A DNA stretch of 8,722 bases from Gammaproteobacteria bacterium (GTDB lineage: Bacteria > Pseudomonadota > Gammaproteobacteria > Eutrophobiales > Eutrophobiaceae), in contig JABHFC010000293.1 of NCBI GenBank assembly GCA_018676275.1, forward strand, positions 1-8,722, read 5' to 3'. Under the pieces are notes generated by a model. The model was not told where the DNA came from. It ran no database searches and was given only the letters and a program-made list of their open reading frames with translations. The translations under genes were made by a program, and so were the position numbers. This document shows, piece after piece, positions 1 through 6,111 of the stretch; position 1 is the first letter of the stretch, and every line of letters starts with the position of its first letter.

Positions 1-79
1 AAAATGCGCTAATCAAGGTGCGAGGAGTGTAGTTTGGTTGTTCCAAATGAGCGACGAGCCCCGCTGAGTGGTGCATTTT
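1..79 (+). repeat. Inverted-repeat element, copy B (cut by the window edge)
   Basis: The outer arms are AAAATGC at 1-7 and GCATTTT at 73-79. The left arm runs into the window edge, so it may be longer. The core at 14-66 aligns without gaps to the minus-strand core of copy A (172-120), with about 31 of 53 identical positions. The best-kept blocks are CAAGG (14-18), AGGAG (23-27) and AGCGAC (50-55). A central hairpin has stem TTTGG (33-37) and CCAAA (43-47) with a 5-base loop. No transposase or other gene lies within it. Together with copy A it looks like a member of a dispersed structured repeat family. Whether it is mobile, and what it does, cannot be told from two copies. Confidence 0.6.
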
Positions 80-96
80 CAGCCTCAACCCGAAGG

Positions 97-196
97 GCTG
101 GGACTCTTTTTGCCTTCAACTGCGTTATCAGTCGCTTATGTAGAGTGACTACACGGCGCTCCTTCTGCCTTGCTGAAGGCAAAAAGAGTCACCAGC
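97..196 (-). repeat. Inverted-repeat element, copy A, downstream of recO
   Basis: A perfect 17-base inverted repeat (102-118 against 174-190, beginning GACTCTTTTTGCC) encloses 55 bases. Pairing continues outward as GCTGG (97-101) with CCAGC (192-196) across one bulged base at 191, giving about 22 pairs. The core at 120-172, read on the minus strand, matches copy B. It contains a central hairpin TGTAG (139-143) and CTACA (149-153) with a 5-base loop. A second small hairpin, TGCCTT-CAGC-AAGGCA, can form on the minus strand in competition with the outer stem. In a recO read-through transcript this would be the strongest structure after the stop codon. No T-tract follows the stem in that direction, so it is not a standard intrinsic terminator. 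Confidence 0.75.
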
Positions 197-289
197 AGTG
201 CCGAAGATGAAAGATAAACAGACCCTAATTCATTCAGGCTAATGTCAGGACGAGATATGCACAACTGTTGAGAAGACCAAAACTTTGAT

Positions 290-1006
290 TTAGCATTTTT
301 GCTGGAGATATGCTTTATATAGATCCCTGCTTGCCATTGGCTTTTCGCCAAGAAGTGTTTTTAGTGTCATACGCATTAATTGTTTGGCCTCTTCCTGGGC
401 AGATCCTTCATTGAGCTCTTCTCTGTCCAGGGCAAGCAAGGTATTACCTGAAATAGAAATATATGCCGTATTCACCGGTTTGCTGAAACATGGACCATGG
501 TCTAGCTTATAATAATAATCCTGTCCCCCTCTAATTGGCTCTCCGGATTCGACATCGTGATCCAATACCAAACCGTAACCCAGAGCATTCAGCAGGTGCT
601 TTTCAAAATATCTCAGGGCCATCATTATTGGTTCAGAATGTGCCAGTCTGGTAAGAGCAACTAAATACGCTTCGAATAATTCCGGGTGAGATTCATGTTT
701 GTGTAACAAGCGTATCAGTAACTCATTTAAATAAAATGCGGCAATCACCTGCTCACCTTTCAGATCAAATTCTGCTCCAATGGCATCAATTCCTGTTAAG
801 GTTCCCATTTCACCACGACCTGCCCAGCTCACATTCAGACTTCTGTATGGTTGATAAAGAGCTTGAGTGTTTTTCTTATTACGCCTTCCTCCCTTAGCGA
901 CCAAACTTATTCTTCCATGTTTAGAGGAAAACAGATCCAGCAGCAGACTTGACTCGCGATATGAACGTTTATGCAGAATAAAACAGGAATGTAAAGCAAC
1001 ACGCAT
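290..1006 (-). CDS. recO: DNA repair protein RecO
   Basis: RecO is a cytoplasmic recombination mediator. With RecR it helps load RecA onto SSB-coated single-stranded DNA in the RecFOR gap-repair pathway, and it anneals complementary strands. The 238-residue product has the family's usual length. The N-terminal OB-fold region is recognisable from about residue 5 (FILHKRSYRESSLLLDLFS, then GRISLVAKGGRR at 31-42). A helical C-terminal domain follows, containing AFYLNELLIRLL at 90-101 and the typical RYFEKHLLNALGYGL at 132-146. The ATG lies 17 bases after the era stop codon, so co-transcription with era is likely; no strong Shine-Dalgarno is visible. Recognition rests on these motifs and on the era-recO order. 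The usual next gene, pdxJ, is not seen in the 289 bases after recO. Confidence 0.95.
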   Translation of the reverse strand: MRVALHSCFILHKRSYRESSLLLDLFSSKHGRISLVAKGGRRNKKNTQALYQPYRSLNVSWAGRGEMGTLTGIDAIGAEFDLKGEQVIAAFYLNELLIRLLHKHESHPELFEAYLVALTRLAHSEPIMMALRYFEKHLLNALGYGLVLDHDVESGEPIRGGQDYYYKLDHGPCFSKPVNTAYISISGNTLLALDREELNEGSAQEEAKQLMRMTLKTLLGEKPMASRDLYKAYLQQKC

Positions 1007-1023
1007 TTACGGAAACTTATCAG

Positions 1024-1941
1024 CTAGTTTTCAAAACCAAATTGTTTTAGAAGCCCAGGGTCTTCAGTCCAGTTCTTTTTCACTTTAACCCAGGTGCGCA
1101 AATATATTTTCTTATCAAACAGTCGCTGCATATCTTTTCTTGCCTGCTCACCGACAGCTTTCAAAACGCCGCCATCTTTGCCAATTACAATCGACTTTTG
1201 GCTGTCACTTTCCACCCAGATCATAGCGTCTATTGTTAAACCTTCTTTTTCTTCTGTGAATTTTTCAATTGTGACGGTAATTCGGTAGGGCAACTCTTCT
1301 CCCAATTTACGAATTAGTTTCTCCCGAATAAATTCTGCTGCGATATACCTTTCACTTCTGTCAGTCATTTGATCGTCGGGAAATTCAGCTCCCCCAGGAG
1401 GAAGTAACTTCTTAATGGCGCTTTCAAATTCTCCGATATTGATATTTTTCCCAGCCGATATTGGTATAACATCAGCAAACGACATTCGCTTTGACAGCTT
1501 TTCAATAAAGGGAAGCAAAAGTTCTTTATTTCGCGTGCGGTCAATTTTGTTGATGAGTAAAAGAACCGGGTTTTTTGTAGTTTCTATAGTCTCCAGTATT
1601 TCCTCGTCTGCATCCGTCCACTTTAAAGACTCAACCATAAAAACCAGAACATCAATATGCAACAGTGCATTCGTGATTTCTCGCCTCATGTATCGGTTGA
1701 GAGAATCTTTATACTTGCTTTGCATGCCAGGAGTATCAATATAAACAACCTGAGATTGTTCATCTGTCTTGATACCTAGCAAACGTCGCTGAGTAGTTTG
1801 TGGTTTACGCGAGGTAATGCTAAGTTTTTGCCCGATAACTCTATTCAGTAATGTTGATTTTCCAACATTGGGGCGGCCTATTATGGTCACATAACCAAAA
1901 TGAAATTCGCTGCTGTCCTTACTGTTATCCTGTGCGCTCAT
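1024..1941 (-). CDS. era: GTPase Era, 30S ribosome assembly factor
   Basis: Era is an essential GTPase that binds the 3' end of 16S rRNA and helps mature the 30S subunit, linking ribosome assembly to growth and cell division. The 305-residue product is of normal length and appears intact. GTPase motifs are visible: G1 GRPNVGKS (22-29), KPQTT in the switch I/G2 region (46-50), G3 DTPG (69-72), G4 NKID (131-134) and G5 SAG (162-164). The C-terminal KH RNA-binding domain carries VIGKDGG (252-258) and ends in the usual basic/aromatic stretch around RTWVKVKKNW. The ATG overlaps the rnc stop as ATGA, so translation is probably coupled to RNase III, a conserved pairing in bacteria. No strong Shine-Dalgarno is seen, which fits coupling. 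Confidence 0.98.
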   Translation of the reverse strand: MSAQDNSKDSSEFHFGYVTIIGRPNVGKSTLLNRVIGQKLSITSRKPQTTQRRLLGIKTDEQSQVVYIDTPGMQSKYKDSLNRYMRREITNALLHIDVLVFMVESLKWTDADEEILETIETTKNPVLLLINKIDRTRNKELLLPFIEKLSKRMSFADVIPISAGKNINIGEFESAIKKLLPPGGAEFPDDQMTDRSERYIAAEFIREKLIRKLGEELPYRITVTIEKFTEEKEGLTIDAMIWVESDSQKSIVIGKDGGVLKAVGEQARKDMQRLFDKKIYLRTWVKVKKNWTEDPGLLKQFGFEN

Positions 1942-2621
1942 TGTAGATCGGATTCTAATAATGCTAATGCTTTACTGGCAGCAGATTGCTCTGCAATCCG
2001 TTTACTCTTGCCATCCGCACTAACAGCATGGCTTAAGGAATCTATCTGACATTCGACGGTAAAAACCCGGTTGTGCGCTTCACCATCTTCAGCTATTACT
2101 CTATAAGCAGGCAAAGGAAGTTTCTTTGCTTGTAAATATTCTTGTAGTTCTGTTTTCGAGTCCTTGCCTGTGTCTTCCAAACTTAAGTTTTCAAACAACG
2201 GTGTATATAATTTGCATATGAAATTGCGGCAGGTTTCAAAATCACTATCCAAATAAATTGCACCGGTAATAGCCTCAAGTGTATTGGATAAAATTGAGTC
2301 GCGCCTCCAACCTCCGCTTTTCATTTCACCAGTGCCCAGATACAGAAACTTACCCAGATCCAGTTCCTTTGCAAGATTGGCAAGGGTTTCCTTTTTTACA
2401 AGTGAGGCTCGCTGTCGGGTTAGAATACCCTCTGATGCATCAGCATATTTCTGATAAAGCGATTCGGCAATAACAAAACCCAGAATAGCATCACCAAGAT
2501 ATTCCAGTCGTTCATTGTTGACAGAACTGGCGCTACGATGAGTAAGCGCCAGTTCCAGTAATGCAGTATTTTTGAACTGATAATTTAGCTTGTTTGATAA
2601 TTCGTATAGCGAATCATTCAC
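1938..2621 (-). CDS. rnc: Ribonuclease III
   Basis: RNase III cuts double-stranded RNA, processing the rRNA precursor and many mRNAs; it acts in the cytoplasm as a dimer. The product has 227 residues, normal for the family. The catalytic domain comes first, with signature NERLEYLGDAILG (36-48) holding metal ligands E37, E40 and D44, and GTGEMKSGG at 96-104. A double-stranded RNA-binding domain follows from about 154, starting DSKTELQEYLQ and ending in the SKRIAEQSAASKAL helix (206-219). The position matching E. coli Asp114 is Asn113 (codon AAT), while the neighbouring essential Glu is kept as E116. The start is GTG, overlapping the preceding TGA as GTGA; the nearby ATG at 2617-2615 is out of frame. 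Its stop overlaps era by 4 bases. The E. coli-style leader hairpin used for autoregulation is not possible here, because the gene is internal to the operon. Confidence 0.97.
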   Translation of the reverse strand: MNDSLYELSNKLNYQFKNTALLELALTHRSASSVNNERLEYLGDAILGFVIAESLYQKYADASEGILTRQRASLVKKETLANLAKELDLGKFLYLGTGEMKSGGWRRDSILSNTLEAITGAIYLDSDFETCRNFICKLYTPLFENLSLEDTGKDSKTELQEYLQAKKLPLPAYRVIAEDGEAHNRVFTVECQIDSLSHAVSADGKSKRIAEQSAASKALALLESDLQ

Positions 2622-3028
2622 CCGTCAACGTTTGGTCCTGTTAATGGCAGTTGTTTGTCATAGACAAGGACGAAATATATATCTCCAACAAATACATTCC
2701 GCGACTCATAACTTAAATGTAGTATTCTGGGTTGACCCTTTTTCTTGGGTTTTATTATCACCAGAGATTCCTTTATATTTTTATTATTAAAACGACTAAT
2801 ATTGGTAACCGCCAATGATTTCAAAAATGCTTTGCCTGCTTCCCTGTTTGTGAACGTGACAGCATTTGGTCTTGACGCAGTTGCATTTAGAGCAGAATCA
2901 ACCTGAAATTTTTCGTTATAAAGAGGAAATAGTCTCAATACGATCAGGACTACACCACCAAGCAAAGCTAAGATAAATACTATACCTAACGCAGTCATGC
3001 CATTTTGTTTCTTAATCATTCTTCTCAT
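2618..3028 (-). CDS. DUF4845 family single-pass membrane protein
   Basis: This 136-residue protein sits between lepB and rnc, where gammaproteobacteria often carry a DUF4845 gene (PA0769 in Pseudomonas, by position). Its function is not known. Residues 1-10 are short and basic (MRRMIKKQNG). One transmembrane segment follows at about 13-35 (ALGIVFILALLGGVVLIVLRLFP), then roughly 100 polar residues probably outside the membrane. The KKQNGM-plus-hydrophobic start resembles a type IV prepilin N-terminus, but the Glu expected at +5 is absent. The first ATG is favoured by the Shine-Dalgarno AAGGGG, 7 bases upstream; a second in-frame ATG lies three codons later. The gene begins 32 bases after lepB and its TGA overlaps the rnc GTG, so its translation may feed into rnc. 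The family call is from context and overall shape. Confidence 0.85.
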   Translation of the reverse strand: MRRMIKKQNGMTALGIVFILALLGGVVLIVLRLFPLYNEKFQVDSALNATASRPNAVTFTNREAGKAFLKSLAVTNISRFNNKNIKESLVIIKPKKKGQPRILHLSYESRNVFVGDIYFVLVYDKQLPLTGPNVDG

Positions 3029-3060
3029 CGTTTTACCCCTTTTTTCTTTAAAAGTATAAG

Positions 3061-3891
3061 TTATCGCAATGACGTTCCTATTCTAGTCCACTCCACATCC
3101 CAGCTAGGGAGATGCCACCATCGATTATTACTCCAGTTCATCCAGATATAAAATGCTCGCCCCATCAGGTTTTCGTCAGGAACGAAACCCCAAAATCGGC
3201 TGTCTTTGCTATTATCCCGATTATCGCCCAAAACGAAATAATGACCTTCGGGAACTATTTTTTCAACAACTTGTGACTGTCTTTGAGGATTAAGCAGGAT
3301 TTTGTGATCAATTTCACCTGTTGTGGCCTCCAATAATTGCCATCCATTCATATTTCGGCCGGGTCCATCATCTTCATACAATCCATCATTTTTTTGCCTG
3401 TCAGCGACTCCATTGATATATAAGGTTTTCTCAAAATAAGCGACTTTGTCTCCTGACACAGCCACTACACGTTTGATAAATGGTATTCTGGGATCTTCAG
3501 GGTAACGGAAGACGATTATATCGCCTCTTTTGGGCGTGTTATTGGAAATAATTTTTGTATTGAGGACTGGTAGACGAATACCGTAATCAAATTTGTTAAC
3601 CAGAATGAAATCACCTATCAATAAAGTCGGCATCATTGAAGCAGATGGGATGCGAAATGGTTCAAAGATAAATGATCGAAGCACCAGCACAATAAAAAAC
3701 ACAGGGAAAAATGAGCGTGCATAATCGACCATTAAAGGCTCGTGCACGACTTTATTACCATCCTTTTTATTATCAGATGTTACGGCAGCTTCAGTTTTCC
3801 GTTTGCTGGCAAAAAACAAGCTATCAGCAGCCCAGATAATTCCGCTGATAAAAGTTAATAACACCAATAAAGCTGAAAAATCGAAATTCAT
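3061..3891 (-). CDS. lepB: Signal peptidase I
   Basis: LepB is the inner-membrane serine/lysine protease that removes signal peptides from exported preproteins on the periplasmic side. The product has 276 residues, close to other gammaproteobacterial LepB proteins. There are two N-terminal membrane segments, at about 6-24 and 59-75, joined by a charged cytoplasmic loop. The catalytic serine is S85 in IPSASMMPTL (81-90), followed by LIGDFILVNKF. The general base is K140 in FIKRVVAVSGDKV (138-150). The conserved GDNRDNSKDSRFWGFVP box is at 222-238. The start ATG lies 19 bases after the lepA stop, with AAGGA 10 bases upstream as ribosome-binding site. The lepA-lepB pair is a common operon. MucB and MucD, encoded upstream, carry signal peptides that are expected substrates. 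Confidence 0.97.
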   Translation of the reverse strand: MNFDFSALLVLLTFISGIIWAADSLFFASKRKTEAAVTSDNKKDGNKVVHEPLMVDYARSFFPVFFIVLVLRSFIFEPFRIPSASMMPTLLIGDFILVNKFDYGIRLPVLNTKIISNNTPKRGDIIVFRYPEDPRIPFIKRVVAVSGDKVAYFEKTLYINGVADRQKNDGLYEDDGPGRNMNGWQLLEATTGEIDHKILLNPQRQSQVVEKIVPEGHYFVLGDNRDNSKDSRFWGFVPDENLMGRAFYIWMNWSNNRWWHLPSWDVEWTRIGTSLR

Positions 3892-3910
3892 TATCGTCTA
3901 TTCCTTGTTA

Positions 3911-5713
3911 TTACGAATCTTTACCAACATGCAATATTGCCATAAAGGCCGCCTGGGGTATCTCAATTGAGCCAAATTGTTTCATACGTTTTTTTCCGGC
4001 TTTTTGTTTTTCAAGCAGCTTACGTTTACGACTAATATCTCCTCCATAGCATTTTGCAGTTACATTTTTACGCAAAGCTTTGACATTCTGACGAGCTAAT
4101 ATTTTAGACCCAATAGCAGCCTGTATTGAGACGTCATACATTTGTCTTGGAATGAATTCTTTCATTTTCTCTGTTAATTCGCGACCACGCCGTTCGGCCA
4201 GATTTTGATGGACAATACAGGACAAAGCATCAACACGTTCTGAATTTATCAATATATCAAGCTTCACAAGCTTCGCCGACTGATACCTGACAAAGCTATA
4301 GTCGAATGATGCATATCCTCGACTGACTGACTTTAAACGATCAAAGAAATCCAGGACAACTTCATTCATCGGCATCTCAAACGATAATGAAACTTGTTTG
4401 CCGACATAGTGGAGTTTCTTTTGTACGCCTCGTTTTTCGATACATAAAGCCATGACATTACCCAGATATTCCTGTGGCAACAAAATATCCGCGTTAATAA
4501 TCGGTTCTCTAATTTCGCTAATCCGATCCGCAGATGGCAATTTTGCAGGATTATCTATATAGGTCACTTCACCAGCAGTAGTCTCCAGCTCATAGATAAC
4601 AGTTGGAGCAGTAGTTATCAGGTTTAAATCATATTCTCGCTCCAGACGTTCCTGGATAATTTCCATATGTAACATGCCAAGGAAGCCACAGCGAAAGCCA
4701 AAACCCAGTGCCTGTGAAGTTTCTGGTTCGTAGTGTAAAGCAGCATCATTTAAACGCAATTTGGATAAAGCTTCACGAAAGGACTCGTATTCGTTTGAGT
4801 CAACAGGAAATAGTCCTGCAAATACTCTCGGTTGTATCTTTTGAAAGCCTTCCAGTGGTTCGCTTGCAGGGTTTGCACTCATGGTAATAGTATCGCCCAC
4901 TGGTGCTCCTTCGATCTCCTTGATACCGGACACAACGTAGCCCACTTCACCTGCTGACAGAGTTTTTTGGGGAAACCGTTTCGGTGTAAAAACACCCAGC
5001 TCGTTTACTTCATAATCCTGTCCTGTGGACATGATTCGTATTTTTTTACCAGTTTGTATTTTTCCATCAAACACTCTGACAAGAGAGACAACACCAAGAT
5101 AGTTGTCGAACCATGAGTCAATTATCAAGGCTTTTAATGGGGCATTGCTATCCCCTTCAGGTGCAGGGATTAATGTTACAAGCTGTTCCAACAGCTCTGC
5201 TACACCTATACCCATTTTCGCACTAATTTTTAATATTTCACTGGTATCAAGACCTATTATCTCTTCAATTTCCTGTGCAACACGTTCAGGTTCCGCAGAC
5301 GGCAAGTCAATCTTATTTAGTACAGGAACAACTTCCAGATCCTGTTCGATCGCAGTAAAGCAATTTGCGACACTCTGAGCTTCCACACCCTGTGCGGCAT
5401 CAACAATCAATAATGCGCCTTCACAAGCAGCCAATGAACGTGACACTTCGTAACTGAAATCAACATGCCCCGGAGTATCAATGAAGTTCAACAGGTAGGT
5501 AACCCCATCGGATGCCTTGTAATTTAGTGAGACACTTTGAGATTTAATTGTAATTCCTCTCTCCTTCTCCAGATCCATCGAATCCAGCACCTGAGCCTGC
5601 GTGCCCATTTCACGCTCAGTCAAACCACCACATAACTGGATCAAACGATCAGAAAGTGTGGATTTGCCATGGTCGATGTGGGCGATAATGGAGAAATTTC
5701 TTATATGTTGCAT
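3911..5713 (-). CDS. lepA: Elongation factor 4 (LepA), ribosome-associated GTPase
   Basis: LepA/EF4 is a translational GTPase related to EF-G. It has been proposed to back-translocate stalled ribosomes and to assist 30S biogenesis. The product has 600 residues, the normal length. The G domain shows G1 AHIDHGKST (11-19), the RGITIKSQ switch region (52-59), G3 DTPGH (79-83), G4 NKID (133-136) and G5 SAK (164-166). Beta-barrel and EF-G-like domains follow, then the LepA-specific basic C-terminal domain containing RKRKLLEKQKAGKKRMKQFG and IPQAAF. The gene has 144 non-coding bases upstream with a candidate promoter. It therefore probably heads the lepA-lepB-DUF4845-rnc-era-recO transcript, perhaps with read-through from mucD. 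The ATG has only a poor Shine-Dalgarno. Confidence 0.98.
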   Translation of the reverse strand: MQHIRNFSIIAHIDHGKSTLSDRLIQLCGGLTEREMGTQAQVLDSMDLEKERGITIKSQSVSLNYKASDGVTYLLNFIDTPGHVDFSYEVSRSLAACEGALLIVDAAQGVEAQSVANCFTAIEQDLEVVPVLNKIDLPSAEPERVAQEIEEIIGLDTSEILKISAKMGIGVAELLEQLVTLIPAPEGDSNAPLKALIIDSWFDNYLGVVSLVRVFDGKIQTGKKIRIMSTGQDYEVNELGVFTPKRFPQKTLSAGEVGYVVSGIKEIEGAPVGDTITMSANPASEPLEGFQKIQPRVFAGLFPVDSNEYESFREALSKLRLNDAALHYEPETSQALGFGFRCGFLGMLHMEIIQERLEREYDLNLITTAPTVIYELETTAGEVTYIDNPAKLPSADRISEIREPIINADILLPQEYLGNVMALCIEKRGVQKKLHYVGKQVSLSFEMPMNEVVLDFFDRLKSVSRGYASFDYSFVRYQSAKLVKLDILINSERVDALSCIVHQNLAERRGRELTEKMKEFIPRQMYDVSIQAAIGSKILARQNVKALRKNVTAKCYGGDISRKRKLLEKQKAGKKRMKQFGSIEIPQAAFMAILHVGKDS

Positions 5714-5787
5714 GCTGACTGCTATTTAAAACCTGTATTTATGTGGAAATAGGTGCCCGGATACTAATTATGGGCAAAGCGCGGGGG

Positions 5788-5817
5788 ATTCTAGCCTATA
5801 TGGTCAATAAACATAAA
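5788..5817 (-). promoter_or_regulatory. Candidate sigma-70 promoter for the lepA operon
   Basis: On the minus strand a good -10 box, TAGAAT, lies at 5793-5788 and is followed at once by the GC-rich stretch CCCCCGCGC. The matching -35, TTTATG (5817-5812, 18-base spacer), is weak. A better-looking TTGACC at about 5804-5799 is only 8 bases from the -10 and cannot pair with it. Transcription would begin about 70 bases before the lepA ATG. The location fits the only sizeable gap between the muc genes and lepA. This is pattern reading only. Confidence 0.4.
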
Positions 5818-5857
5818 CAAAAAATGGGAGGAATGGGAAACGAGACAAGTAATATCG

Positions 5858-6103
5858 CTAGCTATTATCTGAAATAAATGATTCCAGGGCTTCCGAGTCA
5901 AAAACTAATTCACAAATCTCTTTATTACCGCCTACAAGTACAGGCAATCGCGCACCATATCTATGTTTTAATTCAGGATCATCATCTATATCTATCAGAT
6001 GCCAGGATATTCCCTGGGGCGGCAATATCTTTTCCAGTTTTTCCTGCATCTCACTGCATAACTTACAGTTTTTTGATGTGTAGAGAAATAATTCCTTTAT
6101 CAC
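5858..6103 (-). CDS. Glutaredoxin-like thioredoxin-fold protein
   Basis: This is an 81-residue, probably cytoplasmic protein of the small glutaredoxin-like (DUF836-type) group. It opens with the beta strand IKELFLYTSKNCKLC, which carries a CxxC redox site (C13, C16). Next comes WHLIDIDDDPEL (34-45) and the cis-proline strand RLPVLV with P54. These are the core elements of a minimal thioredoxin fold and are all present. The true substrate is not known; the CxxC suggests dithiol exchange. The start is GTG, 6 bases after the mucD stop, with an AGGG ribosome-binding site overlapping that stop, so it is almost surely co-transcribed with mucD. Classic Pseudomonas operons lack it here. The fold call is firm, the physiological role open. 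Confidence 0.85.
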   Translation of the reverse strand: MIKELFLYTSKNCKLCSEMQEKLEKILPPQGISWHLIDIDDDPELKHRYGARLPVLVGGNKEICELVFDSEALESFISDNS

Positions 6104-6107
6104 CTTG

Positions 6108-6111
6108 CCCT
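6108..6111 (-). promoter_or_regulatory. Ribosome-binding site supporting the GTG start of the glutaredoxin-like gene
   Basis: AGGG on the minus strand lies 4 bases before the GTG at 6103-6101 and overlaps the mucD TAG stop at 6112-6110. It supports the GTG start, which is needed to include the first beta strand ahead of the CxxC site. The overlap with the stop codon suggests translational coupling to mucD. Confidence 0.5.

Noticed and set aside
1..190. CRISPR array or tRNA
   Set aside because: There are only two diverged copies in opposite orientation, with no regular spacers. No cloverleaf or T-loop motif was found.
97..196. Integron attC site
   Set aside because: CTTCAAC near 115-120 loosely recalls an attC end (RYYYAAC), but the first base does not fit, the partner GTTRRRY is not properly placed, and there is no gene cassette.
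191..289. Intrinsic terminator right after recO
   Set aside because: Only tiny palindromes (such as CAAAGTTTTG) and a wobble-containing 5-bp hairpin are present, without a stem followed by a T-run.
136..351. 71-residue minus-strand open frame after recO
   Set aside because: It overlaps the recO end and runs through the arms and core of repeat copy A. It has no recognisable protein features and no ribosome-binding site.
5470..5495. GAACTT on the minus strand as a sigma-E/AlgU promoter (also within era near 1520)
   Set aside because: Both sites lie inside coding sequence, and neither has a suitable -10 box 16-17 bases downstream.
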